64,000 bases of DNA, from NCBI RefSeq assembly GCF_001280565.1, contig NZ_LGRO01000001.1, positions 496,001-560,000 of the forward strand, written 5' to 3'. This DNA comes from Sulfobacillus thermosulfidooxidans (GTDB lineage Bacteria > Bacillota > Sulfobacillia > Sulfobacillales > Sulfobacillaceae). The notes beneath the pieces were generated by a model. The model made no database searches, was not told the DNA's origin, and worked only from the letters and a program-made list of their open reading frames with translations. Below, piece by piece: positions 1-8,759 of the stretch (position 1 is its first letter; every line of letters starts with the position of its first letter). Made by a program: the position numbers and the translations under genes.

Positions 1-2
1 AA

Positions 3-578
3 TTTGATTACCAATGGCAAAAGAATGGGGCAAAAATTTATCATATTGCCAACGCGACGGAGTTGCCCGAAGTCTTGCAACAGATTATCCCGTATGATGA
101 TCGGAATAACGCGAGGGCCAACACGATTGTGGTCACGGGACTGCCAGACGCGTGGGGACAGGTTCTGCGACGACTCTGGGAGCCTGACCAACTGGTTGTG
201 TGGAAATCGGACGAAGATGCCGAAGCATTTTGCCGGAACTGCGCCCAAGCGAGCGTAGGCATTACCGGGTGTGCATGGGCGGCGGCCGATACCGGGAGCG
301 TGACTCTGTATGGGACCCGCGCTAACAGCTTGCTCCCGAGTTTATTGCCCCCGGTTCATGTTGTCATCTTATCAGCCTCACAGATATTTCCAACCTTTGC
401 AGAAGGGTTGGCCTATGTACAGTCCTCACTTCAAGAGGGTCCACACTCCGTTTCGCCGCCGTTCATCAAGATTATTGCGGGTCCCAGCATGACAGGGGAT
501 ATCGAAGGGCAGCTCATTACGGGCGTTCATGGGCCCAAAGACCTTTATGCCATCGTGATCGAGAAGAGTTTGGTCTGA
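3..578 (+). CDS. LutC/YkgG-like LUD-domain protein, 5' end outside window
   Basis: The frame is open to the left edge of the window, so the N-terminus is missing; the nearest internal start is the TTG at 63. The visible C-terminal part has the LUD (DUF162) pattern: a GSVTLYGTRANSLLPSLLP stretch, a hydrophobic strand ending in HVVIL, and the typical GPSMTGDIEGQLITGVHGP ending in which the GPS.T.DIE...VHGP core is recognisable. In this family (LutC, YkgG) the protein is the small cytoplasmic partner of the LutAB iron-sulfur lactate oxidation complex. The usual length is about 200-240 residues, so roughly 190 visible residues are most of it. lutA/lutB would be expected to the left, outside the window. 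The family call is firm; the lactate substrate is inferred. Confidence 0.8.
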   Translation, partial: FDYQWQKNGAKIYHIANATELPEVLQQIIPYDDRNNARANTIVVTGLPDAWGQVLRRLWEPDQLVVWKSDEDAEAFCRNCAQASVGITGCAWAAADTGSVTLYGTRANSLLPSLLPPVHVVILSASQIFPTFAEGLAYVQSSLQEGPHSVSPPFIKIIAGPSMTGDIEGQLITGVHGPKDLYAIVIEKSLV

Positions 579-1325
579 TGACGCACGTTTAAAAGGCCAA
601 GGTTTTGATAAGGAGAGATCAGGACAGACATCCATACGGGGGCGTCTTATGAAGCTGTTTTTGAAGTCAACGGGAGAATAAGCCTAATTCCTACGATAAC
701 TGAGGTTCTAGAGGATTGGAGTGTGAAGCTCATGCTCCTCATCAGAGTGTCACAGACATTGTAAACCAACACCGTTAGATTCCTGCACGTTTCACCCATC
801 ACGTCCGAAGAGAAGCGACATTAATTGTTGTCAGCGATAAAGTATTTCATGAAGTGGACGAGTTGGGCGAATACCCATCGGCCTTCGCCTCCGTAACAAA
901 TCACGTCCCTTTTATCAGATATCGCGGCGTGGGAACTCCGGCGTTTGAGGCCGCCGCTCCCTTCTTTTCTGGTATAATGGGATCTAGAGACAACCGTTGA
1001 TACAACCGTTGATAAAGGCACTCCACCGTGGCCTGTGACATCTGGATCTACGGGGTTGCAGATAGTAGGCCTTTTCTGCGTAAAAGATACAGGCCGCTTC
1101 ACGATGTCTGCCGACTGTGGAAATTCAGTCCGAACGGCCGACGCTATGCGGGCATTGTCGCGTGTAGTTGGGTGGTCGTCAACCCGCCCACGATGCAACA
1201 CCACGTCTGCGAGAGCCGACGACCAAAGGTAGGAGCATCGCCCGATGCGCTCAAACTACTGGGTAGTTGACCGAATGGAACACGATCTCTGACAATGCAT
1301 TAAAAGTTCCCACGCAGTTCAATGC
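579..1325. other. Intergenic, no convincing gene
   Basis: Short open frames exist on both strands but none has a ribosome binding site plus a protein-like sequence. A 12-base direct repeat (ACAACCGTTGAT twice, about 990-1014) lies just downstream of a TATAAT-like box in ggTATAATggg near 972. No RNA gene is recognised. Confidence 0.5.
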
Positions 1326-1610
1326 GTGCTCAGGCAAGATGTTCTTAGGGTGATTGACATTCTGGGAACGATTGGTCAAGGACTACGTCACCCCCGGTAC
1401 CAACAACAATCTTCCGTGAATACGACATTTTGGGAGGTGCATGCTTGCCAGGATGAACTCCGGCATTATGCCTTATGTCGCACGGTCCTTCTGAAAGAAA
1501 CGCCAGCGGATTCCTATCAACATATTTTGGAGATTGGTCAAGACATTGCGGGATCGGAAGCGAGCATGTATGACGGCATCTACCAAGAAGCTTTGTCGCA
1601 AAGGATCTAA
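1326..1610 (+). CDS. Hypothetical protein or C-terminal gene fragment
   Basis: A 94-residue frame starting at GTG; the frame is open a little further upstream without a better start, and no good ribosome binding site is seen. It is mostly helical in appearance, with a C-terminal segment containing DIAGSEASMYDGIYQEAL. That segment faintly recalls the C-terminal DxxGSE motif of HpaB-type flavin monooxygenases, but the match is too weak to name a function. It may be the tail of a gene whose front was lost. A strong hairpin terminator follows at 1655-1682. Confidence 0.35.
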   Translation: MLRQDVLRVIDILGTIGQGLRHPRYQQQSSVNTTFWEVHACQDELRHYALCRTVLLKETPADSYQHILEIGQDIAGSEASMYDGIYQEALSQRI

Positions 1611-1654
1611 TTAGTTTCTGAGCAAACATCACGAAATAGAGAGTGCAGAGCGAG

Positions 1655-1682
1655 AAAACCCCCGGGACTTCCCGGGGGTTTG
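1655..1682 (-). terminator. Rho-independent terminator, probably bidirectional
   Basis: Perfect 11-bp stem AAACCCCCGGG / CCCGGGGGTTT with a 4-base loop ACTT. On the minus strand the stem runs into TTTTCTC, so it best serves the MFS gene ending at 1717. On the plus strand it could also end transcription from the 1326-1610 frame. Confidence 0.85.
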
Positions 1683-1716
1683 GCAAGGGGTACATAATAA
1701 AGAGCAGGACACGCAT

Positions 1717-3078
1717 TCATACGGAAGAGATGTCTTCCAAACTCCGTCCGTTGGTCCGTGGGCCCATAATACCAATAACCGAAGCCACAATAGCCATCGC
1801 GAGCGAAATGAATGCAAAAACGCCCAGGACGCCAAAGGATTTCAATAAGGCCACGATGATAAATCCGACGAGCGCCGAACTTAACCGGCTCCAACTATAC
1901 GTAAAGCCCACACCGGTTGCTCGAATGCGTGTCGGATACAATTCGGCTTGATAGGAATGAAACAACGTGCTAAACCAGTTATTAAGGAGCGTAATGACAA
2001 TCCCCAGGGTAATGATGCCCACCGGCGTGCGCATCTGGGAAAAAACTAAACCCGCAATGCCGATACTCAGGGACACGACAACAATTTGCCACTTTCTTTG
2101 CCAGCGGTCTGACATCACCATGCCAATGATCGGTCCCAATGGATTAAATAACGCAATTAAAAAGGTGTACAGCAACGAATGAATTAACGTAATCCCTTCA
2201 CTCACCAACAAGGTGGGAACCCACGATGCGAAACCGTAAAACCCAATGGTTTGGAAGAGATTGAAAATCAATAACATAATCGTACGGGAACGGTAAGGAG
2301 GGACCCAAATTTCCCGAAAGTGACCGCGGGATTCATTTTCCTCAGCGCCCGGGCGTACCGGGGGCAAGGATCCGACTTCCTTCGCTACCGCCGTTTCAAT
2401 GTGTTGCATCACCGCATTAGCTTGGGTCATATCGCCATGATTCTCATACCAGCGCGGGGATTCGGGTAATCCTTGGCGGATCCACCAGACGACAACCGAA
2501 CCTAAGGCACCGATTAACACCACCCATCGCCATCCAGCCATCAGCACGTGGGTGGGGACGAGAGTATAGGCCAAAAACGCCACGACCGGGACCGCCCAAT
2601 AGGTGATAAATTGACTGAAGGCAATATAATAGCCGCGCCGGGAGGCCGGAGTCATTTCACTGACATAGGTATCGATGACAACAAGCTGCGCACCGACCCC
2701 AAACCCCGCGAGAAGACGGAACACATCAATCCAGACGGCATTGGGCGAAAAGGCCATAAGGATCGTGAAAAACGAATAAATGAGCAACGAATAGACATAA
2801 CCATTGCGGCGACCAATTTTGTCACTAATATTGCCGAAGATCGATGTGCCAAAAAACATCCCCAAAAATCCCGCGCCCACAAAATAGGCTAATCCGGAGA
2901 CGGGCATCACTTGAGCATGAACCAGGGCGGCCCCCACGGCCCCCGCCATGAACAATTCGTAAAATTCAAAGAGTCCTCCGGTTGAGACTCTTGCCACTAA
3001 GCGTTGAAAATAGGGCGCTGGTGGCAATCGATTCATTCGGTCGGCAATCGTAAAGCGGGTATTTGCAGCCGTTGCCAT
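1717..3078 (-). CDS. MFS transporter, sugar/aromatic-acid porter type
   Basis: A 453-residue integral membrane protein with about 12 hydrophobic segments. The loop 2-3 motif A is present as GNISDKIGRRNGY, the post-TM6 motif is PESPRW, and a long cytoplasmic centre lies around residues 215-255. This places it in the sugar_tr / AAHS side of the major facilitator superfamily, which move sugars or organic acids with protons. The start ATG has AAAGGAG 10 bases upstream. It is the last gene of a minus-strand operon behind CoA-transferase, amidohydrolase and lyase genes, so it probably imports the organic acid these enzymes degrade (inference). A hairpin sits between the lyase stop and this gene, and a strong terminator follows it. 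Confidence 0.85.
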   Translation of the reverse strand: MATAANTRFTIADRMNRLPPAPYFQRLVARVSTGGLFEFYELFMAGAVGAALVHAQVMPVSGLAYFVGAGFLGMFFGTSIFGNISDKIGRRNGYVYSLLIYSFFTILMAFSPNAVWIDVFRLLAGFGVGAQLVVIDTYVSEMTPASRRGYYIAFSQFITYWAVPVVAFLAYTLVPTHVLMAGWRWVVLIGALGSVVVWWIRQGLPESPRWYENHGDMTQANAVMQHIETAVAKEVGSLPPVRPGAEENESRGHFREIWVPPYRSRTIMLLIFNLFQTIGFYGFASWVPTLLVSEGITLIHSLLYTFLIALFNPLGPIIGMVMSDRWQRKWQIVVVSLSIGIAGLVFSQMRTPVGIITLGIVITLLNNWFSTLFHSYQAELYPTRIRATGVGFTYSWSRLSSALVGFIIVALLKSFGVLGVFAFISLAMAIVASVIGIMGPRTNGRSLEDISSV

Positions 3079-3141
3079 ACTTCATCCACTCCTTTCATGA
3101 TTTCGATTTATCTGACAATTTTATGCGTAATCATGCTTGCT

Positions 3142-3169
3142 GCGCCCCCCATGATTAATGCGGGGGCGC
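3142..3169 (-). terminator. Hairpin over the lyase stop codon, possible attenuator
   Basis: GCGCCCCC (3142-3149) and GGGGGCGC (3162-3169) form a perfect 8-bp G+C stem overlapping the end of the lyase gene. There is no T-run on either side, so it is more likely an mRNA-stability or partial attenuation element between the lyase and MFS genes than a full terminator. Confidence 0.4.
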
Positions 3170-4021
3170 CAGGTGTTGCGCAATCACGTTCAATAAGCGC
3201 TGCCGAATCCAAGGCAACTGGCTGATGTCAATGTGGGTGGCCAGGCCTTGAGACTGAAAGAAGGCAACAAGTTTTTCCGTATCCAGATTCCCCGCCGCTC
3301 CCGGGGCATATGGGCAGCCCCCCAGTCCGGCTAAGGCCGATTCAAATGTGTGAACTCCGAGCTCATAAGCCGTCGCGACATTGGCCAGTCCCCATCCCAT
3401 GCGGTCATGAAGATGGAGGGCTAAGGGGATTGTCGGTGCGATGGACTGAACCACACGGATGCGTTCTTTGACCTGAAGGGGCGTGGCGGTTCCTAGGGTG
3501 TCGGCAATCCCGAGTTCATCCACCCCCATGTCACAATAACGTTCCGCGATCAGGGCGACCGCATGGATGGGGACAACCCCTTCAAAGGGACATTCAAACG
3601 CGGTGCTAATAGCGCCTCGGACTTTGAGACCCGCCTCGTGCGCCCGTCTCGTAGCGGCTGTGAGTTGGGACAGCGTCTCATCGCGAGAACGATTAAGGTT
3701 GGCTTGGTTGTGACGTTCTGATGCGGACACGACTAGCGTCACCGTATTGGCCCCGGCGGCAATCGCGCGTTCCACGCCTTTGAGATTGGGGGCCAAGGCG
3801 ATCCACTCCCCCGGAAGGTCTTGCAGCTGGGACAGAACGGCCTCGCCATCGGCTAACAAGGGCACCCAGCGAGGATGGACAAATGCAGCGACTTCGATCG
3901 CGTGAATACCGGCCTGGAACAGAGCGCGGATCAAGGCGACTTTGTCGGGAACCGGAACGTAACCCGTGGCATCCTGAAGCCCATCGCGGGGTGTCACATC
4001 CACTATCTTGACTGGCGTCAT
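3155..4021 (-). CDS. Hydroxymethylglutaryl-CoA lyase family enzyme
   Basis: A 288-residue TIM-barrel lyase of the HMGL-like family. Visible landmarks are the N-terminal DVTPRDGLQ strand (family consensus EVGPRDGLQ, with the catalytic Arg and metal-binding Asp), the HLHDRMGWG histidine motif, and the GGCPYAPGAAGN signature carrying the loop cysteine of HMG-CoA lyases. These enzymes split HMG-CoA into acetyl-CoA and acetoacetate using a divalent metal. The ATG overlaps the stop of the upstream amidohydrolase by 4 bases (ATGA), indicating translational coupling. Together with the class III CoA-transferase in the operon it suggests activation and cleavage of a branched dicarboxylic acid. Other 3-hydroxyacyl-CoA substrates cannot be excluded. 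Confidence 0.85.
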   Translation of the reverse strand: MTPVKIVDVTPRDGLQDATGYVPVPDKVALIRALFQAGIHAIEVAAFVHPRWVPLLADGEAVLSQLQDLPGEWIALAPNLKGVERAIAAGANTVTLVVSASERHNQANLNRSRDETLSQLTAATRRAHEAGLKVRGAISTAFECPFEGVVPIHAVALIAERYCDMGVDELGIADTLGTATPLQVKERIRVVQSIAPTIPLALHLHDRMGWGLANVATAYELGVHTFESALAGLGGCPYAPGAAGNLDTEKLVAFFQSQGLATHIDISQLPWIRQRLLNVIAQHLAPPH

Positions 4022-5097
4022 CCCGTCTTTGCCCCCTTCTTTAACAGATTTTTGACGACCTGGCCATGGGCCACGATCACGATGGGACGCCAGTATCCTG
4101 GCCCCTCTTCCACCAGACCTTCAGCATCGGGAAATCTCGTGCGTGAAGAGCGGTAGCGCCAAACGACCAGGGAATGCGGGGGCAGTGGTCTTCCCAGATA
4201 TTGTGTGGGATGGGTCACCACCCCGTGATAAATCGTCGACAAGGCCAAGCCTCCGGCGTACAGTTTGGAGCAAACATAACTGAGATCATAAACGGGCGGA
4301 TGATGCCAGGTGGCTTGGGTGACGTCGGTGCTTATGGTATGAGGCAAGAGACCTGCGTCCGTAAGACGGTGAAATGTTCGCCAGGAAAAATGCCGGGACC
4401 CGTGTCCCACATCCAGCCAAATCCCGCGTTTCACGCCCTCTGCCAAGGCATTTATGGTTGAGGCACTCTGGGCAAAGTGGCCACGTAAGCCATGAAAGAC
4501 ATGCGTCATCACATCGCCGGGTCTTAAGGATTCGACGAGGGACTCAGGCGGTAAAAATGATCCACTGACGTGCACCATCAACGGAACGTGAACCTGTTGG
4601 GCAATGGCAATCCCTGTCGTCAGGAGTCGAGCGTCATCGGCGGCGTCAATCTGCCCCAGTCGAATTTTAATTCCCGCGATATCGTGGCCATGGTGTTCCA
4701 TGAGGTGCTCAATATGCTGGGTATCCAGGGGGGTCAACCCGGGAAATGCTATCCGGGCGGGATGATGTTTCAGGCCATGGGGAAGCAGGGAGATCCAAAG
4801 TTTAATGTGGGGCAGGGGCGATCTCCGTGTGGGAACCGGGTCGCGCCATCCCAGGGTCCCCGCATCGCCTCCCACCAAGACGCCCGCGCGCAGTAACACC
4901 GGCGGGGATACTCCCAGCGTATCGGGCCCCCAGTGAATATGAACATGGAAATCGGCGAGACCGGGGAGAAGAAGATCCGTATCACGCAAGGAAAACACGC
5001 GATCCTCGTCGGGCGTTGCGATACTCCACTGGCTGTTCATGACCAGGGAGCCGTTTCGATCAAATTTTAGTCCGCCCTCAAATTGCCATGTCCCCAC
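4018..5097 (-). CDS. Amidohydrolase/dihydroorotase-like enzyme (EF_0837/AHA_3915 type)
   Basis: A 359-residue amidohydrolase. The beta-lactam-like entry motif LPGLADFHVHIHWGPDT carries the first HxH metal ligands. GIKIRLG offers the bridging lysine, MVHVSG and THVFHGLRG supply the next histidines, and ISTDVT supplies the final aspartate, so all metal ligands of a binuclear amidohydrolase are present in order. The start is a GTG with AAGGAGG about 9 bases upstream; the gene is coupled (ATGA) to the lyase downstream. Relatives annotated EF_0837/AHA_3915 are deacetylase-like. The substrate here is unknown, perhaps an acylated form of the acid handled by the operon (inference). Confidence 0.75.
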   Translation of the reverse strand: MGTWQFEGGLKFDRNGSLVMNSQWSIATPDEDRVFSLRDTDLLLPGLADFHVHIHWGPDTLGVSPPVLLRAGVLVGGDAGTLGWRDPVPTRRSPLPHIKLWISLLPHGLKHHPARIAFPGLTPLDTQHIEHLMEHHGHDIAGIKIRLGQIDAADDARLLTTGIAIAQQVHVPLMVHVSGSFLPPESLVESLRPGDVMTHVFHGLRGHFAQSASTINALAEGVKRGIWLDVGHGSRHFSWRTFHRLTDAGLLPHTISTDVTQATWHHPPVYDLSYVCSKLYAGGLALSTIYHGVVTHPTQYLGRPLPPHSLVVWRYRSSRTRFPDAEGLVEEGPGYWRPIVIVAHGQVVKNLLKKGAKTG

Positions 5098-5120
5098 TGA
5101 GCGTTTCCTCCTTCCGGCCT

Positions 5121-6317
5121 TTAGCGAATAATTCCTTGGTCACGCCAAACGGCTAACTCTGTGGGAGAAATGTGAAGAAGGGAGGTTAGTACGTCGTCGG
5201 TATGTTGTCCGATGGCGCCGCCTGCCCAACGCACGGTTCCGGGATGACGGGTGAGCTTGGGCACAATCCCCAGCATGCCCGTGGGTTCCCCATTATCCTG
5301 CGGAACATAGGTAATCATTTGGCGGGATTGAATGTGGACATCTTCGGCAATATCGCGGGCACTCATGACAGGACCGGCTGGAATGCCTGCCTGTAATAAG
5401 CGCTGCATCAAATCTGATAAGTCGTGTTCGATGGTCCATGCGGCGATCAGCGTATCGAGTTCGGTCGCATGCCGCACCCGTTGTGCATTGGAACTGAAGC
5501 GGGGATCGTGAACCAGTTCGGGGTGTTGCATAACCGTGGTGAGTGCCGCAAATGTCGCCGAACTATTGGCGCCAATGGCAATCCACTGCTGGTCGCGGGT
5601 TGGATACGTGTTCGAAGGAGCGGCTCGCAGAAGTTGATTGCCAGTGCGCTCTTGAATAATGCCGGCATTGACATAATCGGGAATCAACGCTTCCGTAATG
5701 GCCAGAACCGATTCGACCAACGAGACATCAATGTGCTCCCCTAATCCATCACGACCGCGTTGAACCAGAGCGATGAGAATCCCAATGACCGCATAGAGCG
5801 CCGCCAATTCATCGCCGAGCGAGACTCCCGTGCGCACCGGAGGACGATCAGGAAAACCCGTAATATAGCGGATACCTCCCATCGCTTCCGCAATATTTCC
5901 AAACCCCGGACGGTCGCGGTATGGACCTGTCAGTCCAAAACCCGAAATGTCCACATAGATGAGTTGCGGATTCAGAGCATGAAGATGCTCATAATCTAAT
6001 TCCCATTCGGCTAAACGTCCAGGTCGTAAGTTCGCAATGAGGACGTCGCTTTGTTTGGCTAACTCGCGAATGATGTGCTGACCGGTGGGATGTTTCAAGT
6101 TGATGGCAACTAATCGCTTGTTGCGCGATTGCATCGACCACCACCATGAATGCCCGTAAGGACTCATAGCCCCCCAATGACGCAGCGGATCGCCCTCTAA
6201 GGGTTCCACTTTGATGACGTCAGCGCCAAAATCCGCGAGGATGCGAGTCGCTGACGGGGCGGCGACCAATTGGCCGATTTCCAATACGCGAATGCCTTGT
6301 AAGCTCATAGACTCCAT
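5121..6317 (-). CDS. CaiB/BaiF class III CoA-transferase
   Basis: A 398-residue class III CoA-transferase, the normal family length. Visible are the N-terminal GIRVLEIGQLVAAPSATRIL segment, DFGADVIKVEPLEGDPLR, the catalytic aspartate in TGVSLGDELAALYA, and the GLGEHIDVSLVES region. These cytoplasmic dimers move CoA between carboxylic acids. The gene follows the IclR regulator by 3 bases and precedes the amidohydrolase and lyase genes. A reasonable reading is activation of a dicarboxylate or HMG-like acid with succinyl-CoA as donor before cleavage by the lyase (inference from context). The ATG at 6317 has AAGGAA upstream; a second ATG three codons in is possible. Confidence 0.85.
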   Translation of the reverse strand: MESMSLQGIRVLEIGQLVAAPSATRILADFGADVIKVEPLEGDPLRHWGAMSPYGHSWWWSMQSRNKRLVAINLKHPTGQHIIRELAKQSDVLIANLRPGRLAEWELDYEHLHALNPQLIYVDISGFGLTGPYRDRPGFGNIAEAMGGIRYITGFPDRPPVRTGVSLGDELAALYAVIGILIALVQRGRDGLGEHIDVSLVESVLAITEALIPDYVNAGIIQERTGNQLLRAAPSNTYPTRDQQWIAIGANSSATFAALTTVMQHPELVHDPRFSSNAQRVRHATELDTLIAAWTIEHDLSDLMQRLLQAGIPAGPVMSARDIAEDVHIQSRQMITYVPQDNGEPTGMLGIVPKLTRHPGTVRWAGGAIGQHTDDVLTSLLHISPTELAVWRDQGIIR

Positions 6318-6320
6318 GGT

Positions 6321-7118
6321 TTAGTCTTCCTTATTTACTATGGCCTGTGATGGTTGCGGTGTCGCGGCCAAGGCGTGTTCATTTTTTGCCGAACAGAGAA
6401 GTCGCGTAATCTTTTGCGCTTCCTGCTGTAAGGCGGAAATGATGGCGTCTTGACGGTCTGTCACAAACCGTTCTTGGGGACCCGAAATACTTAACGCCGC
6501 GATGACGTGGTTGGTTCCGGTGAAAATCGGTACACTGATGGAGCCGAGAGCCGATTCTCGTTCTCCTAAAGATATGGCCCATTGTTTTTCACGAATTTCT
6601 TGCCAATCCGAGAAGCTTGGTGGCGACGGTCCGGGAAAGAAGGTTTGAGACTCGTGAATGAGACGATCCCGTGTTTCATCGTCGAGCCATGCGAGTAAAA
6701 TCCGTCCCGCGGAACCCGCATGTAATGGAAGGGGCGTCCCGACTTGAATCGTATGGCGTAAGGATTCAACCCCTTCGATCCGGGCAATGCACACGCGGGC
6801 GGAGCCAACACGGGTGTAAACACTCGCAGTGTCTCGAAAGGTGCTGACGAGGCGTTGTAAACTTTCCTGACTGGCCTGTTCTAAGGCGTGAGTGTTCCGT
6901 GAAGGGGACGCCCAGTGGATAAGCCGGGGACCCGGTTGATGAGACGACGTTAAAATGCCGAGGTCAATAAGGGTTTGGACAATACGGTAAATCGTTGGCC
7001 GCGGCACGTTTAATTGCCGGCTCAGAGCCTGTAGCGTGATTGAGGAATCCTCGGTGAACCCATCGAGGATTTCTGCCATTTTCACGAGGACAGCAATTCG
7101 ATTTGCATCGGTTCGCAT
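6321..7118 (-). CDS. IclR-family transcriptional regulator
   Basis: A 265-residue regulator with an N-terminal winged helix (residues about 5-65, including the recognition stretch SRQLNVPRPTIYRIVQTL) and a C-terminal ligand-binding IclR domain with GSAGRILLAWLDDETR and an internal ISVPIF strand. The frame is open upstream to 7274, but the ATG at 7118 is preceded by GGAAGG at good spacing and gives the normal family length, so it is chosen. It is the first gene of the operon and likely controls it in response to the catabolised acid, as IclR proteins usually do for neighbouring genes. Confidence 0.85.
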   Translation of the reverse strand: MRTDANRIAVLVKMAEILDGFTEDSSITLQALSRQLNVPRPTIYRIVQTLIDLGILTSSHQPGPRLIHWASPSRNTHALEQASQESLQRLVSTFRDTASVYTRVGSARVCIARIEGVESLRHTIQVGTPLPLHAGSAGRILLAWLDDETRDRLIHESQTFFPGPSPPSFSDWQEIREKQWAISLGERESALGSISVPIFTGTNHVIAALSISGPQERFVTDRQDAIISALQQEAQKITRLLCSAKNEHALAATPQPSQAIVNKED

Positions 7119-7716
7119 TGTGGACAACACCTTCCATATTCCGGACACTTTTATTATAGAAATGGGAGAAATAAAAATCAATACAACATGCAGAAATTTT
7201 AGAGAGTTTTGCCCGCTGAGATCCATTTCGGCCCGGGGCCGCCTGATAGGAGTGACTATCCAGTCACCTGACACAAGGTTGCTTCCTGCTCTAACCCGTT
7301 GACCGTCGAGAAAAGATCGCGCCGAAAGAAGATTTCTTTAATTCCGTCGGTGCGTAGGTTCTAACCTGGGGAAAAATGTTACGGGGTGGACGATGTTGGG
7401 GGAATCGTGTCTGCAGGAAATTCTTGCATTGTGCTGGGCGGTATCAGAAACGCAGAGATGCCCATAGTACTGACACACGAGTGGTCTGCACCCTGACGCG
7501 CAAGGTGAGCACTCCAATAAAACACGGACACCGTGGGAGGCCTGTCTCACGGGCTGAAACATCCGGTGGAGCGCAACACCGGACCGCAGAAAAATTTCAT
7601 TTCCCTTAAGAGTGTCAAATTTTCCATTGCACGTGTTGCAGTACTCCCAGTCTACATCATGGACAGTTGGAGACGTGCGTAAAATTTCCGATTGCAATAT
7701 ACGGCTCCGAAGAATT
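7119..7716. other. Intergenic region upstream of the IclR operon
   Basis: About 600 bases without a convincing gene. The AT-rich part next to 7119 should hold the promoter and operator of the IclR operon. The rest contains only short frames without ribosome binding sites. Confidence 0.5.
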
Positions 7717-8217
7717 TTATAGAAGTTTAACCATGGTATACTCGTGCACCCAATGCCCATTGGGTTGCAGTATGCTGTCGTGCCGAAGGCCCTCAACCAT
7801 AAAACCCTGTTTGAGGTATAAATTCAGTGCAGCGCGGTTCTCGCAAATCACCGTGAGTTCTAAACGATGAAACTCATGGCTATGTGCCCAGGCCTCCATG
7901 GTCCGAAAGAGTGCGGATCCCAAACCCCGGCCCCGGTGTGCAGCCAGAATTCCCACCACTATGTACCCGGTATGGCGAATCTTGAGCGGGGCCATGGCCT
8001 GAAATGTCAAGGCTCCGACCAGACGTTGGCCGTCCGCCACTACCCATATCATAGAACGACCATCCGAGAGAATTTTATGAATGATGTCCCGCTGCTGTGC
8101 GACGGTTGTTTGCCGCTCCCCCGGTGCCATGAGCATGAAATCGGTTTCCAGGTCGAGTTGGCGCTGCATGGTCAAAAATGCTTCCGCATCATCCTCGGTG
8201 ATTTGCCGAATCTCCAT
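7717..8217 (-). CDS. GNAT-family N-acetyltransferase
   Basis: A 166-residue GNAT acetyltransferase. The acetyl-CoA-binding motif A is visible as VVGILAAHRGRGLGSALF (the Q/RxxGxG/A type), followed by LELTVICENRAALNLYLKQGF, the N-A-LY-K-GF pattern of motif B. The ATG at 8217 has AGGAG at good spacing and is preferred over an in-frame GTG six codons upstream. Acceptor substrate unknown; the length and layout resemble RimI/PhnO-type small-molecule or protein acetyltransferases. It appears to be a single-gene unit. Confidence 0.8.
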   Translation of the reverse strand: MEIRQITEDDAEAFLTMQRQLDLETDFMLMAPGERQTTVAQQRDIIHKILSDGRSMIWVVADGQRLVGALTFQAMAPLKIRHTGYIVVGILAAHRGRGLGSALFRTMEAWAHSHEFHRLELTVICENRAALNLYLKQGFMVEGLRHDSILQPNGHWVHEYTMVKLL

Positions 8218-8469
8218 ATTCCATCTCCTACTCACACTTCACATCATTCTTTCACGGGATATCACTGTCCAAAGCACCTCAACGCGGCGGCAGAAATCAC
8301 TGGCGGTGTTGAAAGAATTTCGTCCCGCCACACGAGCATAGAGCTGTGGCTTGTTGGCCACAGCGACGCGACAATCCCACGGCTCCTGTGTCGGTTTCCC
8401 AGGAAACTTTCATATCAAAGAGTCGTCGAATGGGGTGACGTAGGTCCCAGTGCATAGAGCACATCGATG

Positions 8470-8544
8470 TCACTTTGGGATGTAAAATCGTCGCGCCAAT
8501 CCGACCTCGTCCACTAACCGTAATATATCACGAATTGGTCGCAT
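8470..8544 (-). pseudogene. IS21-type transposase (istA) N-terminal stub
   Basis: A 24-codon frame on the minus strand begins ATG and reads MRPIRDILRL..., closely resembling the start of IstA transposases of the IS21 family (MR.IREILRL...). It stops at 8470. Upstream of its start (plus strand 8590-8759) lie a palindrome and a five-copy repeat array, as expected for an IS21 left end. Only the first tenth or less of the gene survives. Confidence 0.5.
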
Positions 8545-8589
8545 GGTAAGCCTCCGTGTACGCAATCATTCGGGCCTCCTTGTCTATCC

Positions 8590-8612
8590 ATCTGAGGGCG
8601 ACGCCCTCAGAT
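8590..8612. repeat. Near-perfect 23-bp palindrome
   Basis: ATCTGAGGGCG (8590-8600), one central A, then CGCCCTCAGAT (8602-8612). The arms are exact reverse complements. It sits between the istA-like stub and the 23-bp repeat array and may be an operator or cruciform of the fossil element. Confidence 0.7.
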
Positions 8613-8642
8613 CCCATATGAAAACCCCGAGAATCCTCATGG

Positions 8643-8759
8643 TGGTAAGAAAATTCCGTTTTGCGTGGTAGGAAATTTCAGTTCTCGGTGGTTAGGCATT
8701 TCCGACGGCCGTGGTAGGACGTTTTCGAACAGGATGGTAAATTATTTCCGAAATCTGCA
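8643..8759. repeat. Five tandem motif copies at exact 23-bp period, probable IS21-like end
   Basis: Copies start at 8643, 8666, 8689, 8712 and 8735, each resembling TGGTAGGAAATTTCCG with some drift (for example TGGTAAGAAAATTCCG and TGGTTAGGCATTTCCG). The 23-bp spacing is exact through all five. IS21-family elements carry multiple transposase-binding repeats at their ends, and read on the minus strand the array lies upstream of the istA-like stub. The outer edge at 8758-8759 ends in CA, as an IS21 terminus (TG...CA) should. Iterons of another replicon are the alternative. Confidence 0.7.

Noticed and set aside
821-1270. Overlapping frames of 65-127 codons on both strands
   Set aside because: Mutually exclusive, no ribosome binding sites, no recognisable motifs.
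7338-7796. 152-codon minus-strand frame next to the GNAT gene
   Set aside because: Overlaps the acetyltransferase end in another frame and has no protein-like pattern.
8643-8759. Reading the 23-bp array as a CRISPR
   Set aside because: Repeats are short and drifted, and the 'spacers' would be only about 7 bases; a terminal IS array fits better.
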